Of a DNA stretch of 64,000 bases, positions 36,912 to 44,927 are shown in pieces. This stretch comes from Algicola sagamiensis DSM 14643 (GTDB lineage: Bacteria; Pseudomonadota; Gammaproteobacteria; Enterobacterales; Alteromonadaceae). The notes beneath the pieces were generated by a model. The model had not been told where the DNA came from and searched no databases. It saw only the letters and a list, made by a program, of their open reading frames with translations. Position numbers and translations under genes: made by a program. Position 1 is the first letter of the stretch, and each line of letters begins with the position of its first letter. Where the stretch lies: NCBI RefSeq assembly GCF_000374485.1, contig NZ_KB894491.1, positions 122,446 through 186,445 of the forward strand, in the 5' to 3' direction.

Positions 36912-37874
36912 TTACCAATCCCATTGTATCGTTTCCTGGCCTAGCTTATCCAAGATGGGCTGAGCAATCTGTTCGATTTGCTCATATTCTTCATAGGCGA
37001 GCTCAATATCTCCAGCCAGCAAGTTACATTCTACCTGCTCAGCATTTCTGACCCCAGCAATTGCACATGCATTCGGCTGTGTCGTCACCCATGCAAGCGC
37101 AAGTTGAGATAATCGCGCTTCCTTATCTTCCGCAATTTGCTTGAGTTCCTCAATGACTGCAAGGCTTGTTGGAAGAATATCAGGATGAAAAAGCCGATTC
37201 TGTCTCCGATTATCCCCTTGAGGAAATTGGATATCGGATTGGAATTTTCCACTGAGTAGTCCTTGAGCCATTGGTGAATAGGCTAAGCATGTAATTTGGT
37301 TTGCCTGAGCAAAATGTAAAAGGTCGGCATGATTTAAACCGCGAAATAAGATGGAGTAACAATTTTGGATACTATCGATTGGACAAATTTCCACAGCATC
37401 TTGTAGTTGGGATAGATTAAAATTAGACACACCAACAGCACAGATTTTACCTTGTTGCTTGAGATCTTCAAATGCACGTAATGTTTCGTCGAGAGGCACA
37501 ATATCACTACCAAAACTCCCGCTTGGCCAATGGATTTGTAGCAAATCTAAATAATCTGTTTGAAGTCTTTTTAATGAACCTTCACAAGCAGCAATGACTT
37601 GGTCATATTCAAGATGGTCCCAGCGTACTTTTGTTAAGATTTGTACATCTCGCCGTTTCCCCTGAAGTGCTTTTCCTAATACAATTTCACTATGGCCATC
37701 GCCATATTCTTCAGCGGTATCAAACGATGTCATCCCGAGTTCAATCGCGGCAGACACAGCATTCACTATCTCATCATCAGAGATATTCAACCAACAATCC
37801 TGACCAGCCTGCCACCCACCAAATATGATCTTACTTAATCGAACGTCTGACTGCCCAAGTTGCTGTGTCTGCAT
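36912..37874 (-). CDS. Aldo/keto reductase
   Basis: 320 residues from ATG 37874, which opens the usual start MQTQQLGQSDVRLSKIIFGG. The catalytic tetrad is visible: Asp in SFDTAEEYG, Tyr in the same segment, Lys in ILTKVRWD and His in LLQIHWPSG. GVSNFN and CLAYSPMAQGLLSGK complete the family pattern. It is an NADPH-dependent oxidoreductase of unknown substrate. Its 5' end overlaps the upstream CutA-like gene by 44 bases, implying co-transcription. Confidence 0.88.
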   Translation of the reverse strand: MQTQQLGQSDVRLSKIIFGGWQAGQDCWLNISDDEIVNAVSAAIELGMTSFDTAEEYGDGHSEIVLGKALQGKRRDVQILTKVRWDHLEYDQVIAACEGSLKRLQTDYLDLLQIHWPSGSFGSDIVPLDETLRAFEDLKQQGKICAVGVSNFNLSQLQDAVEICPIDSIQNCYSILFRGLNHADLLHFAQANQITCLAYSPMAQGLLSGKFQSDIQFPQGDNRRQNRLFHPDILPTSLAVIEELKQIAEDKEARLSQLALAWVTTQPNACAIAGVRNAEQVECNLLAGDIELAYEEYEQIEQIAQPILDKLGQETIQWDW

Positions 37875-38484
37875 GTGTATTTTCCAATATCCAATGCCTT
37901 GTATCTGGAGATATAAGATGAGCCTTTTCCACCGATAAATCAAGTGAATACCCAGGGTTATCGACAGAAAACTCTTTTAAAATTGCCATCACATGGGACA
38001 TACACCCTTGTGTCGTCAAAAACGAGTATTGAACGCTTTCTACACAGCGCCACTGATGTGCAGCGACTATGAGTTTTTCATGTACACAAGTTTGAAGGGC
38101 AGTTTGGTAACTCGCATTAATTTGAGGATCATCCACAGCATTACGATTTAGAAAAACTTGGACAATCTCATTTGAGCGAATTGGCATTTTCTGGACATCC
38201 ATCAATCGACCCAATACGGCAATCGATTCATAGCTCGATTGCCGTTGATGGATAGAGTGCAATAACCAGCGCCAATATAAGGGGTAAGACTGGAAAACTA
38301 AGCAACTTTCCGATGCTTGATACACTTCGCCTTTCCATCGATACATTGATTGAATCGGTAAGATCTTTGATTGAAAGGCCAAAGTAAACTGCTCTAAAAA
38401 GTACGCAACGTTTTGCGCTTCTTTTTTCGTAGAAAAAAATGCGTAAACTTCCAATGGTTGTGTACGAAATTCATCTCCATTCAT
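37831..38484 (-). CDS. Tandem CutA-like domain protein, unknown
   Basis: 217 residues. Residues 12-95 (FFSTKKEAQNVAYFL, ILPIQSMYRWKGEVY, CLVFQS, SSYESIAVLG) follow the order of a CutA1 domain. Residues 105-203 repeat it more loosely (ALQTCVHEKLIVAAHQW, VQYSFLTTQGCMSHVMAI, NPGYSLDLSVEKAHLI, HWILENT). The family is normally a single-domain trimer of about 105 residues, so this looks like a duplicated, diverged version. The metal-binding role is not established even for CutA1. Overlaps the aldo/keto reductase start. Confidence 0.5.
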   Translation of the reverse strand: MNGDEFRTQPLEVYAFFSTKKEAQNVAYFLEQFTLAFQSKILPIQSMYRWKGEVYQASESCLVFQSYPLYWRWLLHSIHQRQSSYESIAVLGRLMDVQKMPIRSNEIVQVFLNRNAVDDPQINASYQTALQTCVHEKLIVAAHQWRCVESVQYSFLTTQGCMSHVMAILKEFSVDNPGYSLDLSVEKAHLISPDTRHWILENTHADTATWAVRRSIK

Positions 38485-38600
38485 ACGTGTGAACTCTCTT
38501 TATTTCACACTTTAATAGTAGTTCAACCCATTCAGTATTTTGAAAAGAAAGGGATGAGTACGCACATATGAGTGACTAACCTTGAGCAAAAGGAGAGAAT

Positions 38601-38634
38601 AAGCACGAAAAGGAGAGCCCATTTCGTGCTTTAT
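38601..38634 (-). terminator. Terminator after the 276-residue candidate effector gene
   Basis: A 10-bp perfect stem (38601-38610 with 38622-38631) with an 11-base loop, starting 13 bases after the stop codon of the minus-strand gene. The T run is short (TTATTC), so strength is uncertain. Confidence 0.55.
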
Positions 38635-38643
38635 TGATTGAAT

Positions 38644-39474
38644 TTACCCCGCAGCGCCTTGCATCAACTGCTTCATTTCAATCGCCATTGCGTGGGTGTT
38701 TGCAGGCATTTGCCAATTGCTCCGATTATGCTTGAGTGTTTTCGGATCAACATCAAGCTCATCTTCATAGCCGACAACGAGAAGGTCTCGTACATACGCA
38801 GAGCAATTGTTCGATAACAAGTTGAATTTATCTTCTTCCATTTCCTTCCAAGCTGAAATGACTTTCTGTGCATTAATTCCTTCCAAGCGAACAACATTAT
38901 CGGAAGTGATCTCACCATCTTTGGTCAATCTGTCTCCATAGTTTGCCATATCGTCGTAAAGTCCAAATTCTGCACCACGTCCACTTGAGTTATAACCCGG
39001 CGCTCCCATTGAGAAGTATCGGGTAATTGGTGGTTTAGACTCTGCGTCATATACAGCAAGGGCTGAATGCATTCCTTTGTTAAAGCTAAGAAGCATCGCA
39101 TCACCATCTTTTTTACATGACTTAAGTAATGCATTTACATGAGCTTCCAATGGTATTTTATTTGTATTTGCTTCAGTATTCACCGAAGCAGAGACTGGCT
39201 TGCCTAATTTACTCATCAATGAACTGACCAACATAGAGCTCACCGTCGCGAGCCAAACACGGACTCCTCGAAATGGCAGGTGACCTTTCGGACGATCAAT
39301 GTGCTCAGATTTTGCATTTCCAACCAGATTTTTTGCTTTTGCATCAGCAGCTGATATTTTTACGTCTTTCCCAGCGATTTCTCCTTGGGATTGAACTTTA
39401 GACGTCTCAGCTTCTGGAATCGCTCGTGCAGATAAAAGGGTAACATTCGCATGACCCATTGAAGGAATTGTCAT
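38644..39474 (-). CDS. Protein with permuted papain-fold-like motifs, candidate effector
   Basis: 276 residues, no signal peptide. Residues 1-60 are low-complexity and Ala/Lys/Ser-rich; about 68-92 is mildly hydrophobic. The C-terminal part carries GMHSALAVYD (His 136) and NLLSNNCSAYVRDLLVVG (Cys 224). A His motif preceding an N-N-C motif is the arrangement of permuted NlpC/P60-papain-like enzymes, many of them effectors or lipid/peptide hydrolases. I recognise no named family. GGAG lies 7 bases before ATG 39474. It sits alone beside a decayed gene. Confidence 0.45.
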   Translation of the reverse strand: MTIPSMGHANVTLLSARAIPEAETSKVQSQGEIAGKDVKISAADAKAKNLVGNAKSEHIDRPKGHLPFRGVRVWLATVSSMLVSSLMSKLGKPVSASVNTEANTNKIPLEAHVNALLKSCKKDGDAMLLSFNKGMHSALAVYDAESKPPITRYFSMGAPGYNSSGRGAEFGLYDDMANYGDRLTKDGEITSDNVVRLEGINAQKVISAWKEMEEDKFNLLSNNCSAYVRDLLVVGYEDELDVDPKTLKHNRSNWQMPANTHAMAIEMKQLMQGAAG

Positions 39475-39641
39475 TTTATGGCTCCAAGTTCTACTATTAT
39501 TTAATTAGTAACTTTGATTAAGTAATAGTTTTTAATTATTTCAAAAATTCTTCCCAATTGCTTTCGAGGATAGGCTCATCAATATTGTCTAAATGTCACA
39601 TTGAAATCACCAAGAAGTCACAAAATCCACCTACAAACTGA

Positions 39642-40310
39642 CTGTTTTTCCTTCTAAGTTTCATCGTCGTCAGAGACGATTTTCACACTATTTCTCCACA
39701 AGCGGATCAGCTCGTCGGTGTGGGCCAGTTTTATCAAATTCCAAAACACCTGCCGATGAAGCATGAATTCCTCATCGAAGCAGCAGAACAAGGGTGGTGG
39801 TATTGTGCCGTGCTCCCTGAAAACAAGTGTGTCATCACATTTTTTACCGATTCAGATATTGCTTCTCAGCTTCGCTTGAATCAATCCAAAGGTTGGAACC
39901 AACACCTTGCCAAGAGTCAATCTATCAAGCCTTTTGTTTCCGCTATGAAATCGACTGAAACACACCCGTGGATCCGTCAAGCATATAGTCACTTTCTTCC
40001 ACCCACTTCAATAAATAATTTGATTGCTGTTGGAGATGCCGCATGTGCATTCGATCCGATTTCATCGATGGGCATTGGCTTTGCTTTATCGTCGGGGTGT
40101 CATGGTGCATGTGCAATTCAAATGCACTTGGATCCTGATATTCAACAGCCACTTGCGTGTTATCAAAATGATATTGTGCAGCAATTCATGACCTATATGG
40201 AGATGAGGCAAAACTACTATCAAATAGAGAAACGGTGGCCTGATTCAATGTTTTGGAAAAGACGGCATCAGCAGATCACGGAAAAATCAGATTCACTACT
40301 TACGCCTTGA
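39642..40310 (+). pseudogene. 5'-truncated FAD-dependent oxidoreductase (halogenase/LodB-like)
   Basis: About 222 codons are open after a stop at 39639. Protein-like sequence starts near 39660 (VVRDDFHTISPQADQLVGVG), upstream of any plausible start codon; the only initiator is GTG 39720, which would cut into it. The remainder has features of the C-terminal half of flavin oxidoreductases related to tryptophan halogenases and LodB: EAAEQGWWYCAVLP, and AVGDAACAFDPISSMGIGFA, the second flavin-contact motif. The N-terminal GxGxxG flavin domain is missing. I therefore call it a remnant. Confidence 0.65.
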
Positions 40311-40330
40311 AGTTCATAAAAAGTCATTCA

Positions 40331-40352
40331 GTCCCGGCATTGATGCCGGGAC
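40331..40352. terminator. GC-rich 10-bp hairpin between convergent genes
   Basis: GTCCCGGCAT-TG-ATGCCGGGAC is a perfect inverted repeat with a 2-base centre, between the flavoprotein remnant and the convergent M6 protease gene. No T run follows on either strand, so it may be a terminator-like hairpin or a dispersed palindromic repeat. Confidence 0.45.
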
Positions 40353-40363
40353 AAACATCATAC

Positions 40364-42226
40364 CTATGGGTTCACCCCCACCCACACTGTCTTATGCGAT
40401 GTCAAACGGCCAGCATCTGTCACAGATATTTTGACATGAATCGTGCCTGTCCTATTTGGCTGAACCTGCAAATAAACTTGCCCGTTCCATGCTGTGTACA
40501 CATTGGCAAAACCAGTACCTGATGTGACCGTTGCTTGCATTGTTAATTGACTGGCTGGTGTTTGATCATCACCGACTTGCAGCGGAATGTTGATAAAACG
40601 ATCTCGAGATAAAGAAAGAACATACCAAAGCCCTACAGTCAGTTTTGGTGGCGCGTTCACTGGAGCCGTTGTACAGCTGCTACCATCAATGGAAAAACAC
40701 ATCCGCTCCGATGCTATGCCAACATCAGTCAATCTAAGTCCTGAAGATGTGCCATTCCACCAATTTGATGAAGGCGAACTCCAGGCATGGAATTGTGTTT
40801 TTCCTCCTTTTGCAAATAGACTCCGTCCATTTCGCTCTGTCTTTCTTTTCAGTACAACAGGCGGATGGCAATTTGGTCCCATCGTACAATTCGTTTGAGT
40901 AAAGTTCCCTCTATCATCAATATGCCAAATTGCAATACCATTTTCTGGTGTTCCACCAGTATGATTGCCTTTAAATAAGGTCTCAATCATATACATTTCC
41001 CTTGGGTTACTCGGGTTTGAATACTGATAGGTTTGACGTTTTAGGGCTTGAGAGTAGAGCGGGCCTGATGGCGCATAGGCAGCAACACTGGTATTGATTT
41101 CTATCGGTACCTCCCACCCGGCACGCATACGAAAGTATGGATTTGGTGGTGTTGGATTTTTACCATTCGCAGCATAATTGCCTGAGGCCATCAAATCGAA
41201 ATTCCCACTATTTCCGGGTATATGATATAAATCCGGCCAGTTGAAGAGCATATGACCGTTTTCATGACAGAATGTGCCAATCGACAGCGCATCGCCCATA
41301 TTCGTTTTTTGGAAAACCGTTGCATAAACGCCGTTTCCTAACGCAAACTTTGTACTGCCTGTACTGGGCCACAGCGCATTTGGCTGCCCTGCAAAGGTAT
41401 TTGATTGTGAGGCAAAAGTCGCACTTCCTGCATAAAAGATATTGAGTGCTTTTAACCCAGTCACACGATAGTAAGTATCATGATAAGTCGTGAGTCCATG
41501 GAAATTAAATCCGCTCGAAAGCAACTGTTGCAAGGCATAATCAACAAGCTCTTTTGCACAATCCACCCCCTGCGGGCAATTCAAGTAATAGGATTTTGGT
41601 TTTGGTGCGCGAATATAATCGGTCACACGATTTGTGTAATCCAATTGCTGGTGAGACACGCGACGCCAATAATCTCTGACTGAGCCCTGATTGCCACCTC
41701 CGGTATAGCCCCGCTGGTTGAGATATCGCTCAACCGCCTGCTTGGAGATCCTTGCTGGCTCATCAGAAAAATCAATGAGAATGGTCACACCCTCAACGGA
41801 ACCTGTTAATGGTTGACCGATTCTTGGTCGATGCGTCATTGTCCTTTGTTGCATCATTTTTCGACGTAAAGTTGAAGCTGGTTTTACTGGCTTGAGGTGT
41901 TTTTCTAATCCCAGATAAAATGGTGCTTCTCCTCCATCATAACGGATCCCGGTGGATATCAGTTGCGTACCATCAGCGCTCAGCTGGGCATAATAAAACA
42001 ACCCACTGGACTTTTCGTAAATCAAGGTATAACCATCAATCGATTCAAAACGTGTTGATGATTGATGACCAACAGATACGACAGTGATCGATTTCCCTGA
42101 GGGCAATTGATATTGGATTTTTTCCTGTATCACCGAGCTGGCTGCAACAGATGATGATTGGAAAGATAGCATTGTGAATAACCAAAAAAGGCACAGATAG
42201 ATTTGTGGGGTATTATTTTTATTCAT
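40364..42226 (-). CDS. Secreted M6-family zinc metalloprotease
   Basis: 620 residues with a signal peptide (about 1-29, ending SVAA). An N-terminal propeptide-like region is followed by the M6/immune-inhibitor-A catalytic domain with the zinc motif CHENGHMLFNWPDLY; the Glu is the general base, and the downstream acidic residue is in the DLYHIP loop. GNFDLMASGNYAANG is another family block. The last 90 residues form an Ig-like beta domain ending VWVGVNP. It is probably an extracellular protease for protein degradation or virulence. Confidence 0.88.
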   Translation of the reverse strand: MNKNNTPQIYLCLFWLFTMLSFQSSSVAASSVIQEKIQYQLPSGKSITVVSVGHQSSTRFESIDGYTLIYEKSSGLFYYAQLSADGTQLISTGIRYDGGEAPFYLGLEKHLKPVKPASTLRRKMMQQRTMTHRPRIGQPLTGSVEGVTILIDFSDEPARISKQAVERYLNQRGYTGGGNQGSVRDYWRRVSHQQLDYTNRVTDYIRAPKPKSYYLNCPQGVDCAKELVDYALQQLLSSGFNFHGLTTYHDTYYRVTGLKALNIFYAGSATFASQSNTFAGQPNALWPSTGSTKFALGNGVYATVFQKTNMGDALSIGTFCHENGHMLFNWPDLYHIPGNSGNFDLMASGNYAANGKNPTPPNPYFRMRAGWEVPIEINTSVAAYAPSGPLYSQALKRQTYQYSNPSNPREMYMIETLFKGNHTGGTPENGIAIWHIDDRGNFTQTNCTMGPNCHPPVVLKRKTERNGRSLFAKGGKTQFHAWSSPSSNWWNGTSSGLRLTDVGIASERMCFSIDGSSCTTAPVNAPPKLTVGLWYVLSLSRDRFINIPLQVGDDQTPASQLTMQATVTSGTGFANVYTAWNGQVYLQVQPNRTGTIHVKISVTDAGRLTSHKTVWVGVNP

Positions 42227-42345
42227 ACTTCACCCTGATTGTTGTCAGTAATTATTATGGGCTTCAATTATTACGGGTTTCGCGGGAGCACCTTCCATCC
42301 ATTCTTCATATCAAAAGAGTTTGATTTCAGGTTAAAGTAAACCGA

Positions 42346-42501
42346 ATGAATGAGTTACACTTATGCAACTTACGCCGACTTATTGATCAAAACAAGACAT
42401 CAATCACTGATCAGAGGAGTATTTTTGAGAAGAGCCTTCAGTTAGAAATTCTCGTATCATGCCGTCAAGAGTTGCCAGAACTTTATGACTTTATGAAATA
42501 A
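42346..42501 (+). CDS. Small open frame, 51 residues, doubtful
   Basis: An ATG-started frame in the 342-base gap between the M6 protease and the PanE-like gene. The product is helical and charged, with LRRLIDQNKTSITDQRSIF and ELPELYDFMK pieces. There is no good ribosome site and no family I recognise. It may be a small gene or chance; the rest of the gap (42227-42345 and 42502-42568) shows nothing I can assign. Confidence 0.25.
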   Translation: MNELHLCNLRRLIDQNKTSITDQRSIFEKSLQLEILVSCRQELPELYDFMK

Positions 42502-42568
42502 ACGAGACACAAAATAGACCAGAATAAATATGAGTACACCAAATTGTATTTCTTAAAACATAAACAAC

Positions 42569-43492
42569 CTAAGTCGAACAACTTAACCTTGTATTCAGTT
42601 GCAAAAGACGCTCTAATACTTTTTTAGTTTCAGGAACTTGTACTTTGACTTGCCTTGAAAGATCAATAAACGAACGATATATCCCGTCAACTTCCAATGC
42701 GAGTCCTTTATCGTGATCTTCTTTCATACTAAAGTAAACACCCTGATATTGTGGTGCTTCGAATAGTTGTAGAATATTCTCAATATCTTCAATTGAAAGC
42801 GTGACACCAAATTTTGCAGCCACAGTAATCACTTCATGAGAAAGTGCCAGAATAAGTTCACGGCATTCCTTGCGTTGATAGAGTTGGTGCATGCAAGCAT
42901 CGAATAATAGAGAAGCCGCATTACAACTAATACTCACCATCAGCTTAGGAAAACGCGCTGCAAAGATATTCTCTTTTTTCTGAACATCATCAAAGATATG
43001 ACTAAGTAATGGTTCCAAAACATCTGGTGATGAATCGCCACTCGCATCCGCATAAACACAATTGAACAATTGGTTATGACAGTTCACCCGATGATGCTCT
43101 CGGTCAAATGACACTTTGATATGACTAATGGCACCGATGATCGTATTTGTCTTGTCAACATAACGGGCGAGTTGAGATTCCGCACCAATTCCGTTTTGTA
43201 AAAGAATAAACGTCTTATGTTGCAAGTGGGATAAAGCGCGAAAAATATCGAGGTTTGAAGTCGATTTAGTGGTCATAAAAATCACATCCCCATCGACATC
43301 CTGCAAATCCGCTGTTACATTTTCAAACGAAACGGATACGGGTTGCTCACCATTGTTTAAATGAAGATGTGGATCTAATAAGATTGGGCTATTCGGTTTC
43401 ACAACAAGCTGAACAGAATTTGAAGTGTGGTGTTGTAATTTCGTAGCAATAAATCCACCAACTGCACCGACACCAATGACACTGACCTTCAT
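42569..43492 (-). CDS. Ketopantoate reductase (PanE/ApbA) family protein
   Basis: 307 residues from ATG 43492, which directly opens the Rossmann motif KVSVIGVGAVGGFIATKL. The NADPH domain is followed by the PanE C-terminal helical domain; LLQNGIGAESQLARY and the Lys near KSTSN fit the family. 2-dehydropantoate 2-reductase is the founder activity, but many paralogs act on other 2-keto acids, and pantothenate genes are not adjacent. AAGGA is about 10 bases upstream. Confidence 0.75.
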   Translation of the reverse strand: MKVSVIGVGAVGGFIATKLQHHTSNSVQLVVKPNSPILLDPHLHLNNGEQPVSVSFENVTADLQDVDGDVIFMTTKSTSNLDIFRALSHLQHKTFILLQNGIGAESQLARYVDKTNTIIGAISHIKVSFDREHHRVNCHNQLFNCVYADASGDSSPDVLEPLLSHIFDDVQKKENIFAARFPKLMVSISCNAASLLFDACMHQLYQRKECRELILALSHEVITVAAKFGVTLSIEDIENILQLFEAPQYQGVYFSMKEDHDKGLALEVDGIYRSFIDLSRQVKVQVPETKKVLERLLQLNTRLSCST

Positions 43493-43644
43493 GGTAATAA
43501 AGTCCTTGAATTGAAACGTGCAGACTAACATATTATTGTTAGAATACAAGGAAGTACCAACCTCTACTCACACAATCTTGATCTGAATGAAGCGTTGATT
43601 CACTCAGTGGTCAATGAGATATAGGATAGACGCGAACAAACTTT

Positions 43645-44046
43645 ATGAACTGGTTTTTGATTTCTGACTTTCAAACCAAGCGACTTTGGTGGCTCCTGCT
43701 CTTCGTGCCACTCTTTTTATATGTGCTCTCAACGCTCAATGCCCTAGAGCAGGACATCGTGAATCACATCGCAGATTGGGCTTACCTCTTTGGTTTTGTT
43801 GGTATTTTCTCATTCATATTTGGTGTTCGATCATTTTGTAAGTTGTTCTGGAAAGTGTTTTTTGTCGCTGATTTCGGATTGTTTTTATTCGATAATGTCT
43901 ATTTATTAATGTTGACACAAAGAAGTGTGGAAGACATTGACGTGTTTCTATGGAGTACGTTTTTTCTGATATCAGACTTTATCTATATTGCCATTTTGTG
44001 GGTCTATTCGTTTGAATGTAATTCAATCTGGCAGGAAGAAGCCTAG
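43645..44046 (+). CDS. Small multi-pass membrane protein, unknown
   Basis: 133 residues with four predicted membrane segments (about 15-31, 46-61, 70-92 and 103-120), Trp/Phe-rich and short on charged loops. I recognise no family. It lies between a PanE-like gene on the opposite strand and the chitin-binding-like gene, which converges with it, so context gives no function. Confidence 0.6.
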   Translation: MNWFLISDFQTKRLWWLLLFVPLFLYVLSTLNALEQDIVNHIADWAYLFGFVGIFSFIFGVRSFCKLFWKVFFVADFGLFLFDNVYLLMLTQRSVEDIDVFLWSTFFLISDFIYIAILWVYSFECNSIWQEEA

Positions 44047-44082
44047 ACTTCATTTTTCACAGCAGCTAGGCTTCAACTTTCA

Positions 44083-44568
44083 TTAATTACACGTCAAAGA
44101 TGCAGTCGTGCAGCTCTTCATGTCATCATCCCACTCATAACCATTCGGGCATACCATTTGGTATAATCGTCCAGATATACAGGCCACATACTGGTTACAA
44201 TTTTGACAGGATTGGTAATTTCCATCCGCCTTGCCATCACAAGAAGTCACGCAGCTAGACTCAGACTCAACTTCTAAAATCGACAAATCGGAAATCACTG
44301 GGCTGTCCATTACAGCATCGTCCATCACACCACAGCGATTGTGCTCACTTAGCCAAACCAGCCCAGTTGGACACATCGACTCGAAAGAAATCCCACCCGT
44401 ACAGGTGACAAATGCTTCGTCGCTCTGGCAAGATGCATAAGTCCCGTCTTGGCGACTATCGCATTGCTCGATACAGGCTTGCTCAGCAAAAGCAATCGTG
44501 GAAAAAAAAGCCATCATACAAAAGAATGCTTGGCGTAGGGTTTTTGTCAGAAAATTCATGACAGTCAT
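44083..44568 (-). CDS. Secreted protein with two chitin-binding (peritrophin-A/CBM14-like) domains
   Basis: 161 residues: signal peptide (about 1-29, ending AFA), then two six-Cys-like modules. Module 1 (about 32-80) has DGTYASCQSDEAFVTC, then CPTGLVW and a final Cys. Module 2 (about 105-160) has DGNYQSCQNCNQYVAC, then CPNGYEWDDDMKSC. The order C, DG-Y, C, YV-C, G, CP-G-x-W, C matches peritrophin-A chitin-binding domains, which are mainly animal and rare in bacteria. A 25-residue acidic linker joins them. Starts at 44568 or 44559 are possible. Ligand is inferred. Confidence 0.6.
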   Translation of the reverse strand: MTVMNFLTKTLRQAFFCMMAFFSTIAFAEQACIEQCDSRQDGTYASCQSDEAFVTCTGGISFESMCPTGLVWLSEHNRCGVMDDAVMDSPVISDLSILEVESESSCVTSCDGKADGNYQSCQNCNQYVACISGRLYQMVCPNGYEWDDDMKSCTTASLTCN

Positions 44569-44927
44569 CAGTTTATCCTCTTTTAATGTTTATCTTCGGA
44601 ATTGCCACTGTTACGACTGGCACGTCACCCTACCATGTTTCTAGAATATTGGTAGCATTTTTGTCTCCATTTTGTATACAGATCAACCAATCGGTTTAAC
44701 AAAAACTTATAACTCAATTTACTCTTTCCAGTTTCGCGACGTGCGTATTGAGTGAGAGCTTTTGTTTTCTATTTGGAAACTAAAATTAAAAAATAAGCGT
44801 GGTCGCAAATTCAACATCGTTGACCGATAGAATCACCCTATTTACTTTGAAGCATTCATGCTTTGCGGTATGATATGTCGCATCATTTACAGGTACATCG
44901 ACTTATTAGGATTTAGCGCTATTTCTC
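44569..44927. other. 359-base divergent intergenic region
   Basis: AT-rich gap between the chitin-binding-like gene (minus) and the C39 exporter (plus). I searched it for a short double-glycine peptide precursor and saw none. The right part carries the exporter promoter described separately; nothing else is recognisable. Confidence 0.5.
44847..44874 (+). promoter_or_regulatory. Candidate sigma70 promoter of the C39 exporter operon
   Basis: TTGAAG at 44847-44852 and TATGAT at 44869-44874 with 16-base spacing, 53 bases upstream of the exporter ATG. The ribosome site is weak: TTAGGA lies about 16 bases before the ATG. Confidence 0.5.
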
